DNA of 64,000 nt from Helicostylum pulchrum (taxonomy: Eukaryota; Mucoromycota; Mucoromycetes; Mucorales; Mucoraceae). The notes beneath the pieces were generated by a model. It saw only the letters and a list, made by a program, of their open reading frames with translations. It was not told the origin of the DNA and ran no database searches. This document shows positions 11,793 to 23,256 of this stretch, piece by piece; position 1 is the first letter of the stretch, and each line of letters starts with the position of its first letter. Where the stretch lies: the NCBI GenBank assembly GCA_025677825.1, contig JAIXMO010000020.1, forward strand, positions 372,001-436,000. Reading direction: 5' to 3'. Made by a program: the position numbers and the translations under genes.

Positions 11793-13043
11793 ATGAATTT
11801 CGGGCTAGAAAGAATCCATCATTTACTAGAAGCTTTAAATCGACCTGATGAACGTACACAGATAGTTCATGTCGCAGGAACTAACGGGAAAGGGTCAGTG
11901 TGTGCCTATATAGCTTCTGTTTTACGTACTTGCGGATACAGTGTTGGCCGTTTTAATTCACCTCATTTATTAGAACCTCGCGATAGTATTAATGTCAATG
12001 GACAAGCAGTGAGTCAGCAACTTTACGAAGAAGCCTTTAGTCATGTATCCATGTTAAACAAGACGGGCGCGATCGGTGCTTCTTCTTTTGAATGTTTAGT
12101 TGGAGCAGCGTTTTATGTTTTTGACAAGGCTAAATTAGATTTTGTAGTACTCGAAGTTGGTTTGGGAGGATTACTCGATGCTACCAATGCTATTCGTAAT
12201 CCTGCCATGACAGTTATTACCGCTATTGGTATGGATCATGCGCATATTCTCGGTCGAACACTCGAAGAAATTGCTACAGCTAAAGCAGGTATTATGAAAC
12301 CTGGTTGCCCTGTTGTAATTGCACCACAAGATACCAAAACGTTACTAGATACATTAATAGAGCACGCTAAAGGAACCGGATCACCTTATCAATTAGTGCA
12401 GCCCTCAACATTCATTGCGCCTGAATTGTGCAAGTTGGATTTCGATCAAATCCATTACACTTACCCTATTCGACTCTGCGGAGACTACCAGCGAATGAAT
12501 TCTGCAACAGCAGTGACAGCATTAGATTGGTTATATCGATTAAAATTGATAGAGATGACACCTGAGCAATTAGCTCAAGGTATGCAAGAGACAAGGTGGC
12601 CTGGTAGATTAGAATGGATTACAAGTAAAGACAACCCAAAGATACTGTCAAGATATGGTTTAGAACGTATTTTAATAGATGGGGCACATAATCCACCTGC
12701 AACTATTGCTTTGCGCAATTATATCGATAGTCTCCAACGAAATAATGTCATTTGGATTATTGCTTCTACAGCTGGAAAAGATGTTCATGATATGATGACA
12801 AAATTAATTAGACCGAATGACACAGTGTATGCTGTCACTTTTACTCAGCCATCTGGTATGCCTTGGATTCAAAGTACAGAACCTTCTAACATTGCCAAAG
12901 AAGCAAGCGTAGCAAAAACAGTGGCTTGTTTAGACTTGGAAGAAGCATTAAAGACGGCGGCTTCTGTTTGTGGCGAACATGATCTTGTTGTCTTGTGCGG
13001 CTCTCTTTATCTAGTAGCTGATCTTTACCGTATATTACTTTAA
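11793..13043 (+). CDS. FOL3: Dihydrofolate synthase / folylpolyglutamate synthase family (FOL3-like)
   Basis: Single exon, 416 residues. It joins glutamate to dihydropteroate (or to folates) using ATP. The protein begins almost at the family core: FGLERIHHLLEAL, then the P-loop AGTNGKGSV at residues 28-36, VGRFNSPHLLEPRDSI, the ExGLGG motif (VLEVGLGGLLDATN), GMDHAHILG with its metal-binding His, and a C-terminal domain with RWPGRLEW and DGAHNPPA. Length and the lack of a mitochondrial presequence fit yeast Fol3 (dihydrofolate synthase) better than the longer Met7-type folylpolyglutamate synthase; the split is inference. An in-frame upstream extension starting at 11745 was rejected because it is low-complexity and the family start is at 11793. 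Divergent from the primase gene. Confidence 0.9.
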   Translation: MNFGLERIHHLLEALNRPDERTQIVHVAGTNGKGSVCAYIASVLRTCGYSVGRFNSPHLLEPRDSINVNGQAVSQQLYEEAFSHVSMLNKTGAIGASSFECLVGAAFYVFDKAKLDFVVLEVGLGGLLDATNAIRNPAMTVITAIGMDHAHILGRTLEEIATAKAGIMKPGCPVVIAPQDTKTLLDTLIEHAKGTGSPYQLVQPSTFIAPELCKLDFDQIHYTYPIRLCGDYQRMNSATAVTALDWLYRLKLIEMTPEQLAQGMQETRWPGRLEWITSKDNPKILSRYGLERILIDGAHNPPATIALRNYIDSLQRNNVIWIIASTAGKDVHDMMTKLIRPNDTVYAVTFTQPSGMPWIQSTEPSNIAKEASVAKTVACLDLEEALKTAASVCGEHDLVVLCGSLYLVADLYRILL

Positions 13044-13809
13044 TAAACTCTTTTTTTTTTTTCATACGTTGATTTACATATTTGCAGAATAGAATAAAAA
13101 ATAAAAAGTATACCATTTTATACCATATTAAATAATGTATGCGACAGTAATTGTTAGTTGACAAAAAAATTACATGCATCAAGTTAAAAAATGCAGCTCC
13201 AGCCATACGCTTTTTATTAATAGTAAAAAGTTGCTATTAAAAGAGCTAATTTAATCGTAATAAGAAAAAAATAAGGTAAGGGGGTTATTCAGTAATGTAT
13301 GCGCGAGAAAAATAACTAACAAAAGGAAACCGTGACAAATAAAAACGATGGAGATGGGTTACACACCTATCAGACAGTTGCATCCGATTTGCTCACTTGC
13401 TGGTGGAACCAAGCCGAAGTAAGCACCGTATAGTTAATACGAAAAGTAGTAGAATGCAGCTTGCTGCTGCTGCTGGATAAGTTGGTTGGGAAATAAACAA
13501 ATATCTAGCCGTATAAAGTATATATACTTTCCTACATTTTAGTTCGTTTACAACAAAGAAAGTACATATTCAGTGTTTGGTTATTGTTCCTTGAATATGG
13601 CTAATTCAATTAATTGATTGGACAGGTGTACAAAAAGGTTAAAAAATATACCTTTGCATTTAAAAAAAAAAATTTTTATGTATAAAAATATATATTGGAA
13701 ATCACGGTATTTTGTAGGTCTTTTTCCCCCCTTTTTTTCTTCTTCTTATATATTACCTTTTTTACTCTTTTTTTTTTTTTTCTCAAAAAAAAAACCCCCA
13801 CTAATATTC
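13044..13809. other. Intergenic, 3' of FOL3 and promoter of the PP2C gene
   Basis: Contains a short CTG run at 13464-13476 and a TATA-rich stretch (ATAAAGTATATATAC) near 13514-13528. Open frames here are low-complexity and not convincing. Confidence 0.4.
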
Positions 13810-15174
13810 ATGCTATACCATGTCTTCATTTCGCATACAACTAAATCAGGTCGATTCCTTCGCCCCTTAATTAGTCGGTGTAGTTTTCAAACGTTTAGTT
13901 CTTCTCGATCAGCGGTAGCGCAACAACAAGAAAGACCCCGTACGAATTTAAACGTGATTGATTTCTTCCATCCTTCTCTATCTTCTACGTTATTTCATTA
14001 CACACTTAATCTTGGAGTATCCGGGTATCCTAAAAGTGGCAAAGTACCTCCAGAAACACAGCAACAAGACGATCTTATTTATTCAAGTACACAAGTAGGT
14101 GATGATGCTTATTTTAAAAGACATGATGCTTTAGGTGTAGCCGATGGTGTGGGTGGTTGGCGTACTCATAAAGGTATTTTTATTTGTTTTGTTTTTAGTT
14201 TATTTATTATTATTTTTATTTTAATCCTTTTACTCCCCTTATATAGGTGCCAACCCTGCTTTGTATTCACGTAAATTGATGCATTACGCTCAATTAGAAC
14301 TAGATCGTATCAAAACAAATGTTAGGCCACAACAACTACAAGTAAAACCAGATCCTATCCAAGTATTAGAAAGTGCGTATCATATGACGACTTTAGATGC
14401 ACAAAATGAAGTAAAGTATTATTTTTTGCTTGGTATAAGAGACAAAGAGAGAGAGAAAGAGAAATATTCATTATGCTATTATTATAGGGTATTGTAGGCT
14501 CAACAACAGCTTGTATTGTTATACTGTGTCAAGATGAATTACGAATAGCTAATTTAGGCGACTGTGGTGTATCTGTTATTCGTCAAAACGATTATATATT
14601 TCGATCAGAAGAACAGCAACATTCGTTCAACTTTCCTTATCAATTAGGGACTGCTTCGTTTGATTCACCAGCAGATGCACAAGTAACGTATTATTATTTT
14701 TAGTTTAGTTTGAGCTAAATACTCATACACATACATGTATACTAAAACGTTGTTATTGTAGCAATTTACAGTAAAGATAGAGGAAGGTGATATAGTTATA
14801 TTGGGCTCGGATGGATTATTTGATAATTTATACGATGATGAGATTCTGGAAGAGGTACAAAATTGTATTGATCAAGAGGACACTTCACTTATTCAAGCTG
14901 CTCCTCAAACGATATCTGACGCTCTTGCTCACCGGGCAAAAATTGTTAGTGAAGACCCAGATAATCCTAGTTCTCCTTTTCAAGTAAGAGCTATGCATGA
15001 AGGTCTTTATTATCAGGTAACAATCAACGAAAAAAAAAAATGTATGTGATATATTTTATTTATTGTGTATATGTATATATATAGGGTGGGAAAGCAGATG
15101 ATATTAGTGTTATTGTAGCTATTGTTAAAAAAGATGAGAGACCACCAGAACCTTCTCCTCCTCCATTACCTTAA
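13810..15174 (+). CDS. PTC7: PP2C-type protein phosphatase, PTC7-like, mitochondrial
   Basis: Five exons: 13810-14173, 14247-14410, 14488-14682, 14762-15016 and 15085-15174; 355 residues. PP2C phosphatases remove phosphate from Ser/Thr with two metal ions. The N-terminus (MLYHVFISHTTKSGRFLRPL, then a Ser/Arg-rich stretch to about residue 35) looks like a mitochondrial targeting sequence. Metal-binding motifs are GDDAYF (97-102), VADGVGGW (110-117), ANLGDCGV, LGSDGLFDN and ADDISVIV. Yeast Ptc7 acts in mitochondria on coenzyme Q biosynthesis; by homology the same role is likely. The ATG at 13810 was chosen because upstream in-frame sequence is Phe/Lys low-complexity. The C-terminus ends in a Pro-rich tail. 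Confidence 0.88.
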
Positions 15175-15590
15175 AAAGAAAAAGAGAAAAAAAAAGGGGG
15201 GAAATTTCAATCGAGCCTTTTTTATACTCATATTCTGCATACCATCATATTAATCTCACATTATTACTTATACTTTGTACATATGCATTTCTTTTTTTTT
15301 TTCTTTTTTCTTTTTTCTTTTACTGTATATTTTATGCGATTTAACAACAAATAAATTTCACATCGTCACGGTGGTTTTGCTAATTTAAGTAATGCAACCG
15401 GGTGCTACATCAGTATAATTATTTAATATTTATTAAAAAAGAGTGTATATGTATAAAAAAAGATACGTGTATAAAAAATATACACATAAAAAAAACGGAA
15501 AAAAGTGTGGTGGTGGTAGTGGATATGATAAAAATACAAAAAAAAAGGAAAGGGGAGGGAGGGGAGGGGACTATATATAAAAGTATGATT
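15175..15590. other. Convergent intergenic region
   Basis: Lies between the 3' ends of the PP2C gene (+) and the symporter gene (-). Contains A, T and G-rich simple tracts (GGAGGGAGGGGAGGGG at about 15554-15569) and presumably both polyadenylation regions. No gene. Confidence 0.5.
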
Positions 15591-17283
15591 TTACTGCTTC
15601 TTTTGAGGATGTGCAGGTGTAATTTCGAAACTATTCATTGATTCTGCATCATGAACAACAACGTTATCTAATTCTTGGTGGTGAGTTTGCTTTTCTCCAT
15701 CATCAAACGAAACTTCTTCAGAAACACCGTCACTTGTACGCTTATTCTTTTCTGCTTCCAAAATAGCAAGACGACGACGATCAATTTCTTCTTCTCTCCA
15801 GTCTTGACCACGGAAGGATCCCTCAAGACGTGACATGACACAACAACCAAGACAATTACCGAATACATTAATTGACGTACGACCCATATCCATAATAGCA
15901 TCCACACCCATAATCATTGGAATAGCTTCATAAGGAAGCCCGTACTGTGTAACCGTACCTGCTAAAATAATTAAAGATGCACGCGGGATAGCTGCAACAC
16001 CCTTGGAAGAGAGCATCAATGTACCCAAAATGGAAAGCTGGGTAGCAAGAGGGAGTTCAATACCACCTGCCTGGGCTGCGAAAATACTGGCTAAAGCAAG
16101 GTAAAGAGTGGTACCATCCAAGTTAAAAGAGTAACCGCAAGGAATAACAAACGCAGTTAAAGCATTAGTGCAGCCAAATTCTCTCATGTTTTGCATAGCT
16201 CTAGGTAAAGCAGATTCACTGGAAGCAGAACTGAAGGCAATCAACCAAGGTTGACCGACAGCCTTGAAAAAGCCTTTGATTGGTACACGCGTAAGGAACA
16301 TGATGGGGACCAAAACGACAAATACAAAGATGGCCAAGGAAGCATACAAGGATCCGATCAATTTACCAAGATTTGCAAGGATATCAATACCGTTCTTACC
16401 GACAGCAGCAGCAAGAGAGGCGCCAATACCAATAGGAGCATAGTTCATAATTAAAGCAACAAACTTGAACATGATCATGGACATTGAATCGTTAACTCGA
16501 AGCATAAATTCCTTGGACTTTTTATCGGCCTTCATCATGGCACAAGAAAACATGGCAGCACAAAAGACAACACCCAGGATTTGATTATCGACTGCAGCCA
16601 CAAAGAAGTTATGAGGGATAATCATTTCAAGTTCACCGTACCATGTAATAGAAGTTTCTGCTAATTTATCAACTTCACTGGTATCACCGAATAATACTAC
16701 ACCATCACCAGGTCGAATAATATTAGCCATAATTAAACCGACTGCCAAAGCAAAAGTAGTAGCGATTTCAAAATACTATTCATATAAAATAAATATTAAT
16801 AAAGAGGGGTAAGTACAAAAAAAATAAAAATAAGAAACTTACAATAATCGTCTTGATAGCTAATTTACCAATTTTTCCAACGTCATCACCATGACCAGCA
16901 ATACCGACGACCAGAGTAGAGAAAATAAGAGGGGTTTCGACAATTGTAATCATACGAATAAAAGCGTCACCCAAGGGTTGTAACTGGGCACCTACATCAG
17001 GAGCAAAGTTACCGATCAAGATACCGATGACCATACTGGCCAAAATCCAAAAAGTTAAATTGGTACGAGCGGAAAAGAATCTCCAAACCACGGCAAAGGG
17101 CCCAAAAAGCAATCTGTTCCAGACAAAACCGCCAATACTAGCCAGCTTTCGAACATAAGCAGGATAAGGCCTGGATTCTTCTACCGGTGGCATACCGTAG
17201 GGTAATGAGGATTCGTCTAATTGAATATCATTATTTTCTGATGACTTTTTCTTTGTAAATTTATCAATTAATTTATTAAGCAT
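15591..17283 (-). CDS. Dicarboxylate/amino acid:cation symporter (DAACS, glutamate transporter family)
   Basis: Two exons on the minus strand, 17283-16843 and 16775-15591; 541 residues. The family moves glutamate, aspartate or other dicarboxylates into cells with protons or sodium. Visible features: a basic 75-residue cytosolic N-terminus; hydrophobic segments from about residue 80; the Ser-rich re-entrant loop SSASSESALPRAM near 329-341; FNLDGTTLYLALA; SSKGVAAIPRAS; and DMGRTSINVFGN near 443-454, where substrate-binding Asp, Arg and Asn of helix 8 sit. The C-terminus is long, charged and His-rich, probably cytosolic. This family is common in bacteria and animals and patchy in fungi, so a search for its closest relatives would be informative. 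Codon use looks fungal and it has a normal intron. Confidence 0.9.
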
Positions 17284-17880
17284 AGAATATAAAGTTTTTT
17301 TTTTTTGCCAAGTTTGTTTTTTTTAAAAAGAAGAAAGTAGAAAAAAATGATTTGTTTATATATCTTTTTTTTTTTTTTTTTTTTTCTTTGCACAGTTTTC
17401 AATTTCCCGTTCGCGGAACCATACAGGGCCACCGTGTAAAAAAAAAAAAAAATACGCGGAATAAACGTTAACCATGGCTTGGTACCACTCTCACAGGAGA
17501 TTTAAATTTTAGAGAACACAAAAAAAAAATTTTACTCATAAAGAGAAATAGTATTTTAATCAATATGCAATTCTAAATAGTATACAGATACAATTTCAGA
17601 TAGTATATAGAATAAACAATATATGCCTCCTGTAATGTATGCTTAATTTAATCCGTTTTATCCAAAAAGGTAGAGTGAGCGAAAATATAGTAAACTATGT
17701 GCGATGATTTTCACTGAAAAAAAAACAAACAATTAAGTTTATGCTCAAGATTAGTTTTTCTTCGCACTAAGGAGAGGAAAAAAATCTTAGACCCGTTAAA
17801 TCACGAGTTGAAAAAAACGTCAAAATAACCAAGCACTTCATGAATTTCAGTACAAAAAGTTACCCGACAAGTACAAGGTC

Positions 17881-17917
<37 letters not shown>

Positions 17918-20580
17918 GCCGTATGTGCCGTGTCATGAACTGTTGAGATTTTTTTTACCTCCGGGGGATCATCTATATTTAATAGGACAAAGGCATACTT
18001 GTCTTGCTAAAACAAAGCTTTCAAAAGAAGTATAAAAATGTAATTGCGAACAATAACAGAAAAACCAGTTTATATGAACACTTTACTGCAAAATAAAAAG
18101 ATATTTACGTCCGGGTTGACGGAGCCCACGTGAATACAAGGAAAAAGGAACAATTGTATTATTTTGACCTATTAACCTAATCTGATCTTGTTTTGGTTAT
18201 TAGTACAAAAGAAGAAAATTTACCAGGTAAAGAGAAAAAAAAAATAGGATGTAAATGGCAATATAACTACAATATTACTAGATCAAAAAAGCTTATATAT
18301 TCATACTTTTGTAATTTTGTTTCGGTATAATTGCTTCTTTTTTGCTTTATAAAATCATATAATGGCCTTTAAAATTACAACATGTCTGTGTGAGAATCTT
18401 AAAAAGTATAAAATCTAGAATCTTAATTATTTTCCAAGTACAATGGCGACACACTTACGATCTTGGTCAGACTTTTTTTTAAAAAAAAAACGCGGGGGGA
18501 GCTCATAAAAATAGATTATCGTACATGACGCAGATATAATATTAAATGTATCTAAACTTTTATAGATGGCCTGTGGGAAAAAGAGAATACCATTTGGATC
18601 CATACAAGTCATGTAAATCAAACACAAGTGTGTGCTACCAAAAAAAGAGGTCTGTTTCAAGTCGTACCAAAAGAACAGGCATTTACTAATTTCCGACTTG
18701 ATCACCATGATTTTAGTTACACAACTGTCAAGTAAGCCAATTGTAAGAAGTCTTTAAGACAAAATGCCGCTATCTTCATTTCAATGCCAGAAGCGTAGTA
18801 CGATCAATAAAGAAAAAGAGAAAAAGAGAGATAGAAAAGTAATGTAATCGCTTAATACGAGATTATTTTATTTTATTTTATTCTCAATTAGTAGGGATAA
18901 ATAAATATGTAGGAAAAAAAAGATACAAAAAAGAAAAAAAGTCAGGTACAAACATTTGTACTTTATTATTTACCAGTTCATTCACATGCATTGCATGGAT
19001 CAAGTTTTATCCCGCTAAAAAAACAAAGCGCTGAACACTTGTAGCAGCCATCTTTTTTGAAAGAAACAAATCCTTGAGCGGGAAAAAGCTTATCTATAAA
19101 TTTTTATAAAGTTGATCTATTCCATTGAATACAGTACTATACGTTTAGACTAAAATTATGGAAGTCATTGGTACAGGATCAGTTGATGACTACTACCATA
19201 TATACGTACTTTTATAGATCAATTATACGAGGATAAACTTTTTGTCACTCGAAGAAAAAAAAGAAAGTTAGGAATATATTTATTATATCGTATTTGGGTA
19301 TTTGATAAATAACCTGTCCGATTCACTGGCCCTGGTGGGATAAAAAAGATGGGGAATACCATTAAATGCCCGCACAATTCCCCCCTTTTTTTTTTCTTTC
19401 TTTCCGTGTATTATAACTGATTTTCTCTATTTGATTTATGTGATTTAGCTTTGAAATTAAAAATAAAAAAAAGAGAAAAAGAAAATAGATAGCCCTTAAA
19501 TTATTTTTATTCTGTAATTATTTTTACCGATTTCAAACTTTATCGCTTGGTAAAAAAAAAAAAAGTGTGTGAAAATGGTACATGTGTCTTACTATAAAAA
19601 CGATTAAGTTTCTTGTTTTGGGTTCGGGGCTATTAAACCTTTTTATTCTTTGGGTAAACAGATTTGGTTGGTCATCCCCGAGATTCTGAATCGTTTTACA
19701 GCTACACAAACATATTTTAAAGTTGATAAAAGGTCTCCGATAACACAGATTGTAATAGGTTAAATTATCCCTCATTGGTTAATTTGTTCCTGACCCGTGA
19801 AATCAAAAAACTATGCTTTTTGGGTATTTTCTCAATTCTCGTAAAAAAGAAATGACATTCCCATATAATCTTTTTTGCGTGGCCGTGATATACCGAGTAC
19901 CATAGTAATGCAGTTAAGCCTGAAAGAGCAATTGGGTAATAATAGATTCAAGAGCATAAAATAACCATGCTGCATGTTTTTTTTTGGATCTCGCCTTCTC
20001 ATAGGTGCTTGTACCTTTAGTAGTTACAAACGTCTAATTACTTTAAGTTTCTCTCAATTGCATTCGTCCCAAGATCAAAACTATGCCGTTGCATTTCAAG
20101 GAGGACAATTTAAAATAAAAAAAGGTACGGTTGATAAGGTATTCCCGTAGAATACCAATAGTGCCCAGTGAGTGATATAATAGTAGGATAGTTGGCGTTT
20201 CAAAATTGTAGCAAGTGGATCTAAAAGAGATACCTAACATTAACTAGGACTTTGGAAACGACGACGATTTGATCCAGAAAACACTACCTGTATATGTCTT
20301 TGTTCTTCTGGATAGTTTTATCAGAAAGTGAACCCTTCTAATAAATATATACAAGTTATCCCAGAAATATATCATTTGATTAACTGACAATGCAAAAAAA
20401 AAAAAAAAAAAAAAAGCTGAACTGAAAACATTGAAAATGCAATTAAAATTAAAAAAAATATGAAAATCATGAAAATCACCAAATTGACCCAGCGCAAATT
20501 CAGAGAAGTTTAATGACATTAATGTCATTCGGTATTGCAGAGATAAGTTAAAAAAAAAAAGTTACCATTTTATCAGTTTC
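17284..20580. other. Gene-poor region
   Basis: About 3.3 kb with no gene I can support. Only short minus-strand open stretches occur (for example 18708-18427 and 19775-19533), with no recognisable motif. Contains the symporter promoter next to 17283, many homopolymers, and the long A run at 17883-17916. Confidence 0.45.
17883..17916. repeat. 34-base A homopolymer
   Basis: Uninterrupted A run of 34 bases in non-coding DNA, the longest in the window. It may be the tail of an old retroposed sequence or simple slippage; no target-site duplication was recognised. Confidence 0.8.
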
Positions 20581-20920
20581 TTATTCAATTACAATAAACG
20601 CGGTATCAATGTAGATAGCAATATTAGTAAGAGAGGCGCCCAAGTGTAGAGCAATAACATGATCAGTCGCCACAATCCAGAAGGCATTGTTGAGGTAAGG
20701 AAGCCACCAAGCCAATATTAACTGAGTAGAGCTAGCAAGTGTTTGCTTTTCAAAGACCCTCAGAAAACAGAGCATTGGTCACCTTGCGGTCAAGCTCCAT
20801 CTATCTACGACATTACTAGCTACTAGTTGTTACAATAAATATTAGCAAGATAAGCACCTAAATGTAGAGCAACAACTTAATTAGTCACCATAATATAAAA
20901 GCCATGGTCAAAGAACAGAA
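20581..20920 (-). pseudogene. Tandem integrase-like fragments (possible Ty3/gypsy relic)
   Basis: Read on the minus strand, 20775-20581 is open and contains FWIVATDHVIALHLGA. About 150 bases further up, near 20910-20835, a diverged second copy reads GFYIMVTN, a stop, then VVALHLGAYLANI. The DNA of the two copies aligns over roughly 75 bases. The I/V-VATDH pattern resembles the first catalytic Asp region of Ty3/gypsy integrases, but the fragment is too short for certainty. The second copy has a stop in frame, so these are dead remnants. Confidence 0.35.
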
Positions 20921-21340
20921 GCCATTCAAGCAGGTGGAGCTCGCAGATATTTTATTTATATTGACTGTTAATTAGCCGCCCTATATATAGAACATAAAAA
21001 AATCATCTTTTCCCCTCCAATCCCTTATACATATGTTACAAAAGCTATCAAAAAAACACACCGGCTTGTGGCCTTTTTTTAATTTGAATTAAAGTATCAC
21101 TGAAAGTTTTATATATGTTTTTTTCAAGAGTTTTAGCATTCAACTGACGGCCTAAGTTGACTGTTCAATCCTCTCGAAGAGTAGATCCTATAAGAAAAAC
21201 ATAGAGTCCGTAAAACATTGTAAACCGGCAGCATTGATTAAATACGTCGCATGAGAAAATATAAAATTAATCTTTTTTATCATAAATAATCACTTTTCTT
21301 TCTCTTTTTCTTTTTTTATGTCCGTACAAAAGGATACCGA
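20921..21340. other. Intergenic, nothing recognised
   Basis: AT-rich DNA between the integrase-like fragments and the exon relic starting near 21340. No open frame, repeat arm or regulatory site that I can support. Confidence 0.4.
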
Positions 21341-21675
21341 GCTGCTTTTTTAAAAAATGCTTTATAAAGGTAAGTAAAAAGTAATACATCACGCTTTATT
21401 TTCTGAGCGTGTAAATAGAACTCGTACCCAAAATCTAACAATTTTTTTTTAGTTGTGCACAGAAATATCAATGCTCATGCCAACATCTTCCGTACAAAGA
21501 AGTCGTCGCGCTCAAAGATACCCTTCCATCAAGAAAGTGGCTATTTTCTCATGCCAGCTGGTTTTTTGGAGCATCTGTCAAGCATATTTTCAGGTATGAA
21601 AGTGTCATATTTCGATCTGAGAGTAGAGATCCCATCGTCATCAATGCACTCTGCTCATCAAAAAAATTATTAGCG
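21340..21675 (+). pseudogene. Exon relics of an unknown repeated gene
   Basis: About 38 bases at 21339-21376 (encoding roughly DTELLF then KMLYK before a GTAAGT donor) recur at 23440-23480 as DIGLLFFKMLYK with a donor at the same place. After a T-rich acceptor at 21453 comes an open exon-like stretch with HRNINAHANIFRTKKSSRSK and FHQESGYFLMPAGFLEHL, stopping at 21671. Repetition of an exon edge at two places suggests decayed copies of one gene. The family is not recognised. Confidence 0.35.
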
Positions 21676-21994
21676 CGGAGTGTCGAAATATCCTCTTCTG
21701 CATCAAACTAGATTCAGAGGAAAGTTGGGAATTTATCGGCTTTGACGAAGGCGCATTAACAGTAGTAAATCAAAGTCTTAATACAATGCTTCTGCACGTA
21801 TTATATTTGCGATCAAATGTAAAGACTTACGAAGGACTTACAACTTATTAATCTGTATAATAAATATTAGTTTTTATTTTTTAAAGAAACAGGAAACGCT
21901 TTTTGGATCCAAGTTTTATAATATAAAATAGTTGTTTTATATATATCTCTGATATAAAAAATTAAAAACAAAAAAAGTTTGTTTTTTTTTCGAT

Positions 21995-22590
21995 TTTCAT
22001 TTTGGGGGGTCAATCCCATTTGTGTTTTTGTGGTTATTTTACAATTATTCCTGATCTGATTTGCCTCTCTTTGTGGAAAAAGCATGGATGGTATAGAGCT
22101 CGTTTAGACTCTTCTAATCCACTTTAAATAATACTTTTAATGCAAAGACTGAAAGAGTAATCGCCATTTTTGACTTTTTTTTTTTTGGGTAAAAAAATAC
22201 ATTTTTCTAGTGTAACATCGTGTAACCATTTTCAGAGCTTCGCGATTACATAAAATATAGTTTCCTATTGCCGTGTTTGGCTATAGCACCGAATGTAGAT
22301 ATTTAAAAACTACATATTGGATGTTTATAAATAAAAGCGCTTCATCTAAAACTGAACGAGAAAACGCTAATTTAAGGACCGCTTAACTCAAATTTTAGCG
22401 AAAAAAAACGTCTAAAACGGTGATTACTCGGTCAGTATTGTTTGTAAAAATATATTCTTAGATGGATTAAATGCACCTAAAAGAGTACTTTATTATTGTT
22501 GTTTTTTCCACAAATAAAGGCAAAATGGATATTGAGTAATTTTAAAATAGCCTCAAAAACACAAAAGGGGTTGACCCCAAAACGATCAAA
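21995..22590. mobile_element. Inverted-repeat (foldback/MITE-like) element
   Basis: The left arm, about 22000-22082 (TTTTGGGGGGTCAATCCC, TTTGTGTTTTTGTGG, then TTTGTGGAAAAA), matches the reverse complement of 22503-22583 (CCACAAA, then ACACAAAAGGGGTTGACCCC) along roughly 80-90 bases with small differences. About 420 bases separate the arms and hold no open frame. This is the structure of a non-autonomous DNA element or long hairpin. The outer ends were not fixed precisely and no target-site duplication was seen. Confidence 0.55.
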
Positions 22591-23201
22591 AATGCCAAAA
22601 ATGACCAACCGAAAAAAAAATCGAAAAAATCGAAAAATATATGAAACAACAAGCAGTTTTTAATTTTGGTATTAAAGAAAACATTCTAAGGAGTAATTCT
22701 TACTAAGTAACTTGAAAAAAAACAATCATTCCCTGACGTTTGATAATACAATGAAAACATATTATTTCGATCGCCAAAAAATGACTTTTTTTAGAAGTTA
22801 CTTCTAAACCTTTACTTAAAAAGACGCGTTTTTAAGATGGTAATGAATGAACAATAATGGATTATAACACTTTAAATGGTTCTTGAACTTGCCCAAGCTA
22901 TTGTACAAAAAAATATACTGTGTATCGTTTTCAGCAAGAGCTCAAACATTAAAATGATGTTGAATTCTATTAAATTTTTTATTGATGTCTAAAATAGTAC
23001 AGAGCTATTTATTGGAATACCACATAACAATACATTTAAAAACTACTTAGCTATGATATATAGGTCTAAAATATATCTTTGCGTTTACTTTATTTGGCTT
23101 ACACTGCATTCCTTTCCAATCTTTCATCACTTAGTAACAGTCTGTATTTAATTAGTTTTCCTAGTTAAACTTCTAAAGATGTTCTGGAGAAATCCATCCC
23201 T
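22591..23201. other. Non-coding, nothing recognised
   Basis: AT-rich DNA between the inverted-repeat element and a transposon end. No supported feature. Confidence 0.4.
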
Positions 23202-23256
23202 AAATCAATCCTACCCTTAAATCAGGCCACCCCTAAATAGAGCGGCTACTGTATAC
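23202..23256. repeat. Right-hand terminal repeat of a Tc1/mariner-like element
   Basis: CCTACCCTTAAATCAGGCCA, then CCCCTAAATAGAGCGGCTAC ending TGTA. Near-identical to the ends at 4748-4804 and 30050-30091. The edge is TA. No partner left end was found within the few kilobases upstream. Confidence 0.6.

Noticed and set aside
18427..18708. Minus-strand ORF of 93 residues
   Set aside because: No recognisable motif, no splice context and no paralogue in the window.
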